A stretch of 64,000 nucleotides of DNA from Phytoseiulus persimilis (Eukaryota > Arthropoda > Arachnida > Mesostigmata > Phytoseiidae): contig CM075102.1 of NCBI GenBank assembly GCA_037576195.1, positions 20,208,745-20,272,744 on the forward strand, in the 5' to 3' direction. The notes beneath the pieces are model-generated. The model saw nothing but the letters and a program-made list of their open reading frames with translations, had not been told where the DNA came from and made no database searches. Position 1 is the first letter of the stretch; the number at the start of each line of letters is the position of its first letter. Below, piece by piece: positions 12,362-23,616 of the stretch. The translations under genes were made by a program, and so were the position numbers.

Positions 12362-13885
12362 GGCAGCCGCGCGATTTGTTAACAGTAATGTAAGCACGCA
12401 AGTTCCCCAGAGAGCTTTGCGTCATCAACAACATGGCTAATTTCTGTTGTTGTTCTGTTTCCCGTTTTTCTTCCTATCGTTGTTCTATTGTGCAGTTAAA
12501 CATACACTGCACAAAAGAAGAACGCTGAATTATTTGTGACTCAACGGATCCTCCCTTCCGGGCTCCTCGCTCCACCGAGCATACGCCGGACTATTGTCAA
12601 CGCGAACGCCAGAAGAACGAAACGTGATGTACACTCGAGGGTAAAAAGGGGGAGGAAAAGCGCGAAGAATAAATTCATCAGTGGCTGAACCCAACACCAT
12701 CTTCTGGAGAACGCGCCCCGTCGTTCTGGAGGTTTTTGATTATCCCCGAACCGGCTTCTTTGAAATATGGAACTAATTTCCGGCAGATTCCATTCCCTCG
12801 TTTGGAACTCTGGTTCTCACAATGAGTGTTCATTCTTCTTTCGAAGCCCAGGATTCCTCGGATTAAAGATTGAAGGTCGGTGAGGACTTCCAGGCGTCAA
12901 TTCGAGAAACGATCGTTCCATCGCGACGGATCGCTTCCTGGAGTGTCAGTGATTCCAACCGCAGCCATCGACAACGTGGGTACGTCACCTCTCATGCACA
13001 CGTCGCTTCGAAAGTCGCAACTGTTAGGATGCATGTTGAGGGGGCGGATGAGCGACCAGCTTATCTAACAAGAGACCTTGTGGGAAAATTGCTAGCTCGC
13101 TTGGATCAGGAAGGAAAGCAAGAGGATGCTTGAGTTTGCATAATTGAGACGCTCCTTGATTATCTCATCCCCACACGGCGCCTTGATGCAGGCGCGCAAC
13201 AAAGAGGGAAGGTTGCACACTCCCTGCGTCCAAAGACATAGTTTTCTCTCGTCTCGCCATATTGCCCAGTTTTCATCCCCTTCTTCCTCGCTTCATACTC
13301 GCTGCTTTCTTGGATCCACAATTAGTTGAGCTCAAACTTTCTCTCCTCATTATCCTCCAAGTACTCCCGTTCCCTCTCCGACTCCTAGCCGACGCGAACG
13401 GATAGCCTGAATCCACGAATCCCTGGAAGACGCCAAACGTTCTAGAGCAAGCCGGCGACTGAACACACAGATGAACCAGCGCCTCAGACGGGGGAATCGA
13501 ATTTTTGTTCACTCATGCTTGGCTCCGCAAGAAGATTTCCTACTTTTTGGCGCGGAGATAAGAGCCTGGAGGTTTGTCGGCCTCCGGTGACGGTATGATT
13601 TCACCCTAATCTTCAGCAGAGATTGACGAATTCAGCTCCGATGTCACTTGGATGAGTCATTACTCCGGGACTCTCCAGCATTCTTTGAGCTATTTGTAGC
13701 AGCTGTCGTCTGTCGGTTCTCGTATCTTTTTTTGTCGTTTGAAGACGTAAACTTTGACATAATTTCACTGCGAGCTGCGTGAGTGTTCAATCAAGCAGAA
13801 TCTGGGACGGGCTGAATTGACCACCGTCTCCAATTGAACGATGATCGAGCAGCGCTGCGGTGCCATCGTTTTCCGTGGCCCTCAC
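12362..13885. other. Intergenic, no gene assigned
   Basis: Only short open frames in conflicting directions. No repeats, RNA genes or recognised domains were seen. Confidence 0.3.
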
Positions 13886-14059
13886 ATATCGGTATGAAAA
13901 ACAGTGATAAACTTGATATTGATAGTTGCGATCCAGAATCGGTTTGGGAGTACCCGGGATTATTCTCTCCCAGGCCCGATGATTGGGATTCTCGATCCAG
14001 TTGGCAAACTTGAGACGCGCTGGTGCAGCAATCCGTTCCGAGGTCTGTGCTGGGTATAT
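13886..14059 (-). CDS. Internal exon of an unknown minus-strand gene
   Basis: Fifty-eight codons in phase 0 lie between a good acceptor (TTCTTCTACGAACAG) and a donor GTGAGG (13880-13885). The peptide is rich in Trp, Tyr, Pro and Arg, for example ANWIENPNHRAW and RNYQYQVYHCF. This composition is more protein-like than any other frame here. Flanking exons could not be placed. Function unknown. Confidence 0.35.
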
Positions 14060-14826
14060 CTGTTCGTAGAAGAATCTCCGCATACACCGGTCACACCATG
14101 TACGATGCACGATCACTGGCAGGGACTTGCATGAATTCATACATTCGTCACCTGAGGAATAAGCCCGCTGGCATGACCCTAAACTCGGAAGAGAAGATAC
14201 AATGGGCAGCGAAACGCGATGGTCTTAGCAGTCGAATTGCTCCTACTATGTCATCGGCAGAACGTCGATGTAAAAATAAGATCACCCAAACCCGTTCCGT
14301 GTGATAATCTGTCAATCCCACGATCAAATTCAATCATTCGCGTCTGCGACTTGGCAAGCCCTTCAAAGCCTTCGGAACATGGTCCAACTGCACTGATCGT
14401 CACAACTCAGAAGAATAGCAACCGTGTTCTTCAATACCATTAAGACCGAGTTGGAATCCGATCTCTCGTTTTTGAATCGACAGACTTCCTTGAGTACCAT
14501 TCATACCGACGCGTAATTACGCAGTCGCCTGGTCATTTCTGTTCCAGTTACGCTGCCAACGGAGGTGTGCCAAAGCCAAGCTTTCCATAATGATGCAGAT
14601 CATACAATGGGCATCTTTTCCTCAGGGCATAGCAGCATATCATTTAATTCGTCATTCATCCCAGAGTAGTGAATTAGTCAAGATTCTTCGTTTGCTTTAG
14701 GAATGATTGAAAGTTGAACCGACAAACGAACGAGACAGTGGAGAGCTCCTCCGATTTACGATGATCTCATCGGAAACCGACCTCGTTGGAGGAGTTGTCG
14801 AGAAGTCAGGTTCCGAACAAAGGGTC

Positions 14827-15200
14827 TCGGCCATTGAGGCTTGGCCATCGGCCCCGCGGATTTTGCACTACTCCAAACAAAACTTGGTCAACTTAAAAGG
14901 CTCATATCTCGGCTCCCAGATGGGTTACAGCGCCGATCGAATTATTTTTGAAAAGCTGAATAAGAGAGCTATCGGATAGCATACATGCCGTTTGGATCGA
15001 AGATGGACGAATACCTTCAAAATCGATGAATTCGAGACCGATGCGAAAATAGATAGCGTCGAGTGCGCACTCTAGAGTTGAGCTGAATCGAAAGGTCACT
15101 GAGAGTCGAAGGTTTTGCAAAAAAAAAATCCAAAAAAAAAGAGGCGCTTTTTTTTCGCCGGAAATATTTTTTTCCTTGGACTCTCCCTCCCCCCCTCCCG
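14827..15200. repeat. Left inverted arm of the foldback element
   Basis: Arm limits are approximate. The inner end is a run of A/T and C-rich sequence ending near 15200. Outside 14827 similarity to the other arm becomes patchy. The minus strand of this arm and the plus strand of the other arm can be read as the same peptide, which only reflects shared DNA. Confidence 0.75.
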
Positions 15201-15291
15201 GAAAAAAAACGCCCGTGATGGTTCCGGCGAAGTGAGTGATCTTTATTCGCCGGCATCACTCTCTTCTGAGCCTGTCTCTCCCTCTGAGGGT

Positions 15292-15459
15292 ATGAAGAGA
15301 TCGGTCAAGGCTTCCGGTGGGCGCAGAAGTGATGGCAAGATTCTCAGAAACAATGTTTGTGGCTTCTGTTCTCGGAATTCGACTCCCTGCGCCGATGGAT
15401 GCATTTGTTTCCAGCCGTTGCTCCCGGGCGATCAGCTATGCGCAGGTGCTCGAGCCTAA
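15292..15459 (+). CDS. Six-cysteine (knottin-like) peptide encoded in the foldback loop
   Basis: The loop holds a 55-codon frame from ATG (15292) to TAA. The first 19 residues are basic, with Lys-Arg and Arg-Arg pairs that could be processing sites. The rest contains six cysteines spaced C-x2-C-x6-C-x3-C-x-C-x9-C, centred on TPCADGCICF. That spacing resembles small disulfide-knot peptides of arachnids, but I cannot name a family. A long pyrimidine tract ending in AG at 15287-15288 looks like a splice acceptor, so this may be a captured terminal exon rather than a free gene. No signal peptide lies in frame within the element. The frame stays open upstream through the left arm. Confidence 0.4.
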   Translation: MKRSVKASGGRRSDGKILRNNVCGFCSRNSTPCADGCICFQPLLPGDQLCAGARA

Positions 15460-15499
15460 CATGTATGCATGTTTTGAGCTCCGACTTCATCACTAGAGA

Positions 15500-15880
15500 G
15501 CTCAGGGAGGGAGGGGGTCCAGAAAAATCGGAGGGTCGACCGAAGGAAAAAATATTTTCGGCGAAAAAAAAAGCGCCTCTCTTTTTTTGGATTTTTTTTT
15601 TGCAAAACCTTCGGCTCTCAGTGACCTTTCGATTCAGCTCAACTCCAGAGTGCGCACTCGACGCTATCTATTTTCGCATCGGTCTCGATTTCATCGATTT
15701 TAAAGGTATTCGTCCATCTTCGATCCGAACGGCATATACGATAGCTCTCTCCTTCAGCTTTCCAAAAATAACTCGATCAGCGCTGTAAACCATCTGGGAG
15801 CCGAGATATGAGCCTTTTAAGTTGACCAAGTTTTGTCTGGAGTAGTGCAAAATCCGCGGGGCCACTAATGGCCGAGAACC
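15500..15880. repeat. Right inverted arm of the foldback element
   Basis: Reverse complement of the 14.83-15.20 kb arm, sharing the A/T runs, GCGCACTC core and the outer CCGCGG landmark. The limits are approximate. Confidence 0.75.
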
Positions 15881-15905
15881 TTTGAGACTCCGTTTTTCTC
15901 GAATT

Positions 15906-17843
15906 GGACCGAAATTTTGACGTAGAAAATTACTTAGCGTCATCGGACATTGGTTTCCTACGCCATTGCATTCCTGACCATTGCGAACTTTTCCGTCGAC
16001 TCGCTCCATCTCTACCAGAACATCGTCACCAGGTGGGCGTATAGTCCACATATTTGGACCTTCACATATTTTTGAACTCGATTCGCAAGTTTTTCAAGAA
16101 TTTCAGCGTGGTCGTATTCTGATACGGTGGGCTTCAGACAACTGAGATAACGAGTGACGAAACGTGAAACGTGATTGTTTTCATTGATTCCATTCGGTTT
16201 TCGGCTTGGTTCGTGGGAAAGTCATCCGTTTCTATTGTTTACATGATGATAAACTTAGAGAATTCCAATCGCAGAATGTTCTCCAGCGAATATAGGCTTC
16301 TACCGAAGAGAGATACCACTATTCTCGAATTTATTAGTGTTCAACTGTTAAATTTTTGTGTGTTCGCATTATCGGCCTGGCCCACTGTCATTCTGGTTCC
16401 GATAATTCGCGATTCGTCAGTTGACAACTCTGGGCTAGGTCGTGAGAACTGCTGACTCATTGATAATTTCACAAAAAAAGTGTCATCGACCTTTCTTCCG
16501 ATCCTTCAGACTTTGATACATTAGCTTCCGACATTGATAGATCAATTTCTGTTCATTGGGATCCGTAGTCCATCCGAGGAATTCATCCATGAACTTGACG
16601 TCCCGGCTCGGGATATAGTTATTATTTCACCTCATGCCGGTCAAGTCGTCATTGTTGCTGTTCTCATTGTTAGCGCTCGCAACGTGGCTGACTTTGGTTG
16701 CCGCGACGTCGTATTCGATGGCGAAGAGCGACAGCTGAGTTTCCCGTGCTTTTTCTATTCTTGTAAAGCTTTTACAGATCAAGCGTTACCTGAAGATGTG
16801 TTAAGGACACCGTCCTACGCACGAACGATCCACCAATTGTTCTCATGTCAAAGTAAGACGGACTTTCACGCTTTTCTGTGGAACTGTGAGTAGTTGTACG
16901 CGTTGGGCAGAAGAACGATTTTTACTGTTTCCGTCGCTCGCTGCCTCCGTACTCTGTTCGTCTGGATCGTTCGTGCCGTGAACGTTCGCTGATCAAGACG
17001 GGTGTTTCATTAAAACTGAAATTCCACGAACGGCCACACAGAATAGTTGAGTCGCCGCGCTATTCAATAACCGGTAGCAGGGAGGAGGGGACTGATTGCT
17101 ATGCAAATCTTTCGTCTCTGTACGGTATTGCCAATATTGGCTCAAGATTCCGCTGATCGAATATCATCGGGAAGTTGGGGCGAGGTCCCAGAAAATCACA
17201 AAGAACTTCTTTCCGACCACCGTTTCGCGAACAACGACGTCAGCTAGAAAAGCCTTGCGGCTGACCGTTTTGAGACACGAAACTATAATGAAGTTGATGA
17301 GAGTCAGATATCGTGTACGATTCAGGCGAGAGTTCTTAGAGTGCAGCTGATGCAGAAGATTGGAGTTTTTGTTGAGGTTAAAAGTCCACGATGTTTGCTG
17401 ACGGAGGAGCCCTGTTTTCGGACGTCAACCAGAAAAGCGATTCAGACGCTTTGCCCGCTATAGCGTTCCGCTGGAGTCGCGTCGGAGCGCCGTCTCCCAT
17501 GGGCTTCGATAAGTGAATACCGAACCCCACTCTCCACGTGATGCTGCACTGACCGGAAGCTCAGTGTCAAGCACGGAGACCCCCGACGGAAATTCCCGTT
17601 CATCTCATAGCGTTCATGATAATGACCATTATCATCGGCCATAGCCTCGCTCCGGAACAGTATCAGAATGACAAAGAAATGGCTTCGGCCCCCACCACAG
17701 AATCCTGAGCGTCCTCCTGCGGGAGTTCTCTCAGTTTGTTCTTACTGACTCAGCTGTAGTTCTGATCAAAGGACTCATAATTGAAGCCTCCACCCTGACC
17801 GAATAAAATTCCGGGCGTGTATTGATTAAAATGCGCCACTCAC
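15906..17843. other. Intergenic, no gene assigned
   Basis: A plus-strand frame at about 16534-16893 is open for over 110 codons and reaches a donor-like GTGAGT, but has no convincing start or domain. A 66-codon ATG frame lies on the minus strand at 17442-17642. Neither is recognised. Confidence 0.3.
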
Positions 17844-17976
17844 TGCGGAGAATAGGAGGTGCACTTTGAAGAATGGAATGGCAAATCATAGGTTGCATGA
17901 TACTGTCAGATGAACCCTTGAATGTGTATCCTTTGTGCAAACAGAGCGCTGTCGTAAGGCCAGCCTCAGTAAGAGG
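17844..17976 (-). CDS. Possible internal exon, unknown gene
   Basis: Forty-four codons are open between a pyrimidine-rich acceptor ending CTCTTACAG (17977-17985) and a donor GTGAGT (17838-17843). The peptide begins PLTEAGLTTALCLHKG. No family is seen, and no partner exon was found. Confidence 0.2.
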
Positions 17977-20900
17977 CTGTAAGAGTCTCGCTTTTGAATC
18001 TTGAATCCATTGTGGACCTTCCTCTCATTCTATTCATCCATGAGGTTCGAAGCTGAGAAGGGTGTCCGTCAGTCAGTCTGTCTGTCCGTCCGGACCACCG
18101 ATAGACACTGAGGCGATAGACAATGAGAAGCGATTTCGTACACTGAGCGGTTCCGTTCAGTCAGAATTCAAGCGTAAATGTGAACAACAAGCAGCGAACA
18201 AACGAAAGTAGCTAACAGAAAGCTGGAGAGAGGAAGGAAGGAAGTCATTGAATACTGCAAATCACTGCCTGAACAATTCGTTGAAACTATGGGACGTTAC
18301 AGTTTTCTGACACGGTGATCATCGTGACGTTGATGATGCTGGCGATCATGGCTCTGATGATGGTGGTTGTTGTAGTGGTCATGGTGGTTGTGTTGTCTCG
18401 CTCGCTACGTTGAGCTCTTGCGAACGGAACCAGAACCGGAACGACCCTCCGATATCTTCCCCCTCGAACCTTGGACCGAATGGAAGGAGGATGAACTCCC
18501 CGTCCGACGGACCAGGAGATCGGCTCTGAGATTATACCGTGATGCTGAATATGCTTCAATCCCGGAGACGGACTGCCGAATCTTCCAGCGCCTCGGTCGA
18601 TCGATCAGTTTGATCCATATCTTTTTCGCTTCCAAGCCTGGAGATTCTCTCACGGTCCCGACGCGCGAAACGCCGGAAATATCGTCTCCCCATGCAGACC
18701 AGGGTGTGAGCGTTTAGAGGATCACCAGAATGACTGAAATCGTCCATGGTCAGTTATTTGTCTCCTTTCACGGAATGAGGGTGGAATTAACTCGATATCA
18801 AAAAAACTCAGTCCACAAAAACACGAAGATCTATCCGGGGTGCCTGCTGACCAGCATTTGTCGTGTCTCGTTTCGTAGCAAGGAAAAAACTCAGGCTGTT
18901 CGAGGTCGAAAACGTTTAGCAGAAAAACGGTGCACTAATGTGTTCCGCGCATATTCAGATGATTTTTTCGCCTGACTTCAGCTCGTTCTAGACTGATTTG
19001 CATAACGAGCGATTTTCGGAGCAATCATTCACAATTTCAATTTGTTTTTGTGTTTCTTTTTCGTCACAATCAAGCCGGGGTTGTTTCGGCTAAACAAAAC
19101 CGAGGAACTAAACTGTCTTCGCTCGCTGCGAACTTGGTTTCCAGCAGATGCCAGCACAATTGTCCTCGGGCAGCTCCCCTTGTAACCAATCTCAGATGGA
19201 ATCAATATCAATCGGCAGTTCTGCACAACCGGTGTCGGCTCCGGTCGCTTCCGAAACTCCATGAAAAAGTCGAAGACAAGCCTGGACCCACTCATCCGAA
19301 GTCTGTCGCTGCCCTCCACGACGTCGGAGACGGCTATAGTTAGAATCATAGTCTCCGAAGCTCCTCGCGCCTTCCGGATTATGATTCCTTCATTTTTCCC
19401 CGCTGACAAGTCCGTCGTTATCTCGTTTCCATCGTTCTTGTACGTCTATGGATGGTTCCCGGCCAGGGAAGCTTCGGCAACCCTACACACAGACAACCCG
19501 AGGAGCCCCATAGCAGGTGTCCACCTGCCATATGGAGTCCCAGCGATCGGAGAGGATTTTCCCAGAGTCAATTTTCCCGCCAACGCCTTTGATTCTATCC
19601 TCGAAAGTCTGACGAGCTGACAGAACACGTCATGTTTTGGGCACTGGTGCTGTTTCCGTGGTAGACCACGCCCGACGCAATGAGCCTTGGCCCCAGCTTA
19701 TAGACCGTCTTTGATATGAATATTCCATCGGAGTATCTGAAATTCACGATCTCATTCCCAGAGAAAAGAGCGGATCGAAACCACGAATTCGACGCGATCT
19801 TCGACGCCGCCCGGTTTTGATCAATTCGCTCGCATGCAGTGACCTTTCTTCTATTTTAGATCGGCAGCAGTACTTCAAAAATACGGTTTTATCTCGAGCA
19901 CGAGAGTAATCTGCCATTGTCCGAATCTGGGTTTAGTACTAGTTCTGGTTCTCGTTCACGGCACGCGACCGGAGCCGATTGGCAGTCGAATAGTCTCGAT
20001 TCGATTGAGCGCTCAAGAATGCTTATTCCGACACACATATCTGAAATTTTCCGTTGCATCCCGAATATAGGAGTCCGCTCATATCTGCCTGAACCCAATC
20101 GCTTGAGCCCTATTCGCACGCTGATGAGGATCAAAACTGCTTCGGAATGATAGGACACCCGAGTGTAGCTCCCGAGTGTAAGATTCCGGAAATCGCGGGA
20201 ACCGCTGGAGACGAATCCGGTTCGGCGTCCGACGAGTTGAGGACGACGACAGCAGCCGTGCGTTTGAACGGTGGTAAAGCTACCCAAGTGGCGAAGTTTA
20301 GCGGTGAGAATAAAGAGCAGGCGATTCCGTAGGCAAACGAGCGGAATGAAGTTTTTCGTACCCCAGCTCGGCAGGTGGACGGCCCCGGTCATAAAGCAAT
20401 GGGAAGGACTCGTTATCGGAAACTCGCGTACGACTCGTCCGAAAGAAGTCGTCCAATGATGGTTCAAAAGTCGTCACCGCTCACGGGTAGAAATCCTAAC
20501 GCATTCCACGCGATTGTAATGGAAATAAATTCACGCAGTTTTATTTTCTGGATCAGTTTCTCACGTTTCTCCTCATCGGACTTCACGAGTTGTAGCCTTT
20601 ATTAGTTTGGGAACTTTTCTTGTAGTTTCACCTACAACGAAGATATTGCCCCAGAAGAATTCGGTGATAATCGATCGCCGGATCCATCTGACAAACGGCT
20701 CCTCGTTCAGACAGGGATGAAATAGTTCCAGAAACGGTTGAAACGGCTCCAATCACATAGCGTTGTGCCGGTTCCACAACTACACAACATCGCTCAGTCA
20801 GTGATCCGTCTGTTCGTTTGGGAATTCATGCATCTATCTATTCGTCCGACAGTTCATTGAATAGCTCCGCTGGAGGAAAAACTCAAGAAATCATCTTCAA

Positions 20901-23055
20901 TGGAGAAGGAAACGGCCGCGCGTCGCATAGCCCACCGTACACCAGCCGCGTGCCCGTGGAGGGACACCTCTTTGGAATGGCACAAAGTGTTCTTACGACT
21001 TCTTTTTTCTCCTGCGTTTTCGCGGTCACCACGACCACGCCAACAGCGAAAACAATGGCTCGTAGAAGTCACCAGTTCTAGCATGAGTCGCCATTGCTGC
21101 CGCAAGTGCCCAGTGGGTACCGGTAACCCTGGCGTTTTTCGGACCACGGCGACGGAACGTTTCCGTCCGAAGCAATCGGCCACATGATTCACTGGGATCC
21201 GGTCCAAAGCACGGAGCGTCCTCCAAAAAGCAACAACAAAAACCAAATAAAACGGCAGCTTTACGCTTGATTTCGTCGAAATTAGGAGGCGATGGGGTAG
21301 CTTCAAATCCACGGTCGCGGAGTCAGGCGCGACGAATTCTCAAACTCGATCCGGAAAGGTCCCTGATGTCGGCGTCGTTGTTTTTCCTGCTCAATCGGCT
21401 CCATCTTGTGTGCGTCTCGAGGAAGGGATCCAAGCCTTGAAATTCCGTGATGGCCGACGACGGATGAAATTTCAAGTGGGAATCCGCTGGAAACGATCAC
21501 GATTCTACCGCTGCTTCTATGAAGTTTAAGGCGGGTGACAGAAAGAAGCATTTCTTCCCCGATTGGCGGCCGTCTCAGGGCGGAACGGAACGATAAGCAG
21601 AACAAGAGATAACAAACGTACTGATCTGGAATGTCCCATTTGCTGAAAAACAATACTGAGTAATTTCAGTCTTTTGAAAACTAACGAGTGCGCGCAGCTG
21701 TATTGAGAAACATGTCGACACCGTACGCGCGACAGCAAGATCGTAATCTCGGACGAGAGGGAAACAATCGCTTTTCACAACTTCTCTCCACCCATGTATT
21801 CAGAGCTTGCCGTCGATCGATTGTTCCGAGCCGATCCCGAGCGCAAAGCTCCAGAAGTCTTATGGGATTCGGAAAAGTGTGGAAAGGAGTGGGAAAAAAG
21901 TGATGAGCTCTTTGGAGGGTTAGTGTCTCCGCTTCACATAGACTTCCGAGGCATGGGTCGGAGCGGCTCCTATCTCTCCATGGAGGCTATTGAGAGAACT
22001 GATCGCGATCGACGACGTGACGCAAAAGAGTTTGAATGACTGACTCGGGCTGGGGTGTCCGAGTCCCATAACCGACCACACACAAAGTCATTGAGCGCTG
22101 TACACGGGAAACGAATCGCTTACACGATTGTTTGCCGACCGCAAGCATCTGCTCAATATTTGGGAGCTTTCATGTTGTTTTTTTGTGCGGCATGTTTACT
22201 GGATAAGCGGTGTCAGCATCCATGTTGTACGCCCGGGCGGAACAGCATCTGGAGACCCGTACTTTTAAAATTGTTCCCGACACCCGCATCGTTAACTATT
22301 GCTCTGCCTCAGTAAGGCCGTCATTGGCGACCGCGTGCCTTATCGACGGTATGAAGTTGTGAAAGCAGTGCAAACTATGAAAGCGGACGAAAGGAACCAA
22401 CGCCCCCAGAATAGGGTTCTCTGATGACATCTCAATCGGTACAGCGATCGGTGGCTTAATGAGGGGGGGCCAGCAAACAAATGGTTTGTTTAGTCTCCTG
22501 TCGAAAACGTACAGCGATGTATAGCGAAGCGGGAATCTGGAAAAAGTCGTGAAATCCGTCTTTTTTGTGCTGTGAATGAACGTGCGAAAGTTTGAGCTTG
22601 ACGCGAGGCCACCTGCAGAGGTAACTGAAGCCCGATTCAGCTTTTGTCGGAGAGGCTTTTAGCCGGACGCCCCGACAGCCAACTGGCGGCAAACATCCCG
22701 AGCCAACGCCGAGTTCTGATATTATGTGCACTTTCTCAGCGGATGGGTTTTTTTCTCAACGAATGACGTTCAATGAGCTACGATCCAGCGAGGTCGTGGA
22801 GAAGCTCTCGATGGAACATTCTTAGGAGAAAGATCAGGAGCTCAATCTGAAGACTTAACCACGGTTGAGTTAGCAAACTGCGGCTGAAGCAAAAGAAAGA
22901 CCGACGACGCGGTCGCCTCCAGTGAGAATTCAGACTGCTCGTTGTCACCACACAGGTGACATTCTCAAATTGAGAATGGTTTGGACGGTCTTCTCTCTCC
23001 TCGGGCTCCTAACATAATCGCCGAAAACGAACCGATGGCCGATGGCGGGAGGGGG
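17977..23055. other. Long stretch with no confidently assigned gene
   Basis: Open frames of 60-190 codons occur on both strands and overlap (18.4-18.7, 19.0-19.6, 19.9-20.5, 20.9-21.3 kb). None shows a domain, and no pair joins with matching splice phase. The minus strand at about 18.3-18.4 kb can be read as a His/Asn-rich peptide or, in another frame, as a Thr run, so the repeat nature of the DNA dominates. A (GTCC/GTCT)n-like run lies at about 18066-18095. A hydrophobic stretch followed by cysteines is open on the minus strand near 20.9-21.07 kb, but it lacks a start. Confidence 0.3.
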
Positions 23056-23616
23056 TCAGCGGAGGAAATCATCAATTACGATGGAGAAGGGCACGAAGTC
23101 GGCGAATGGCTCTTCTGTCAGCCCCAAAGTACAGAGGTTCTGGCCGTGAAGCGAAACTCTGCCTCGAATCTCCGCTGGAGATCCATTCTCAGGAGCTCGA
23201 CAAAAATTGAAAGTTCCGTCCACGGATAAGCGGCCGATCAACGGGTCATCCATTTCGTTCAGCTCCTTGTCTCATTCGATGATCGACGGAAACGCATGAA
23301 GGACCCCGACGACTCTGCTGCGACACGGTTCTGTGACTCGATTCAAGGAGTACATCAAGGACACGAATGAGCATCGGAATTCGAATCGATAACTGTCGTG
23401 TCCACTCGCAAGGCCCCCACCGTCGCGGTCGGACTCCACATCCATCGCGAAGATGAGTTGACCTCTTTGGAACTGAAGAACGTGTAGATTGGAATTGTAA
23501 TTTATCACCCAAGTGCTCCGAAATCTAACAACAAATCCGGAGCGAGACGGATGGCGGGACTCTACAGAACCTATCTCCCGTCGCGTGGGAGCGAGCTTTT
23601 CCTCGAGTACTGGCAA
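23056..23616 (-). other. Coding-like frame interrupted by one TGA
   Basis: On the minus strand a single frame is open for about 186 codons except for one TGA near 23272-23274. The part upstream of the stop includes NYNSNLHVLQFQRGQ. The part downstream includes SVDGTFNFCRAPENGSP. Both halves have balanced composition. Explanations are a decayed gene, an unrecognised short intron spanning the TGA, or chance. Upstream limits and the start codon are unknown. Confidence 0.25.

Larger units (their letters stand above)
14800..15905. mobile_element. Foldback DNA element with long terminal inverted repeats
   Basis: The sequence from about 14.80 to 15.20 kb recurs in inverted form from about 15.50 to 15.90 kb, with scattered substitutions and small gaps. 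Matching landmarks are CCGCGGATTTTGCACTACTC, GGCTCATATCTCGGCTCCCA and GAGTGCGCACTC, plus runs of A and T near the loop. The unpaired centre is about 300 bp. The arms are about 350-400 bp, far longer than those of most miniature elements, and no transposase is present. It is therefore a non-autonomous foldback or MITE-like element. Target-site duplication and superfamily could not be determined, because the outer ends fade gradually. Confidence 0.75.

Noticed and set aside
15357..15788. A 143-codon plus-strand protein across the right foldback arm
   Set aside because: Most of it mirrors the inverted left arm; the similarity is at the DNA level and there is no independent sign of coding.
18287..18400. 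Histidine-rich peptide on the minus strand
   Set aside because: Frame-dependent reading of a simple CA/CAT-rich stretch; the upstream frame is closed by TAG and no start or convincing splice exists.
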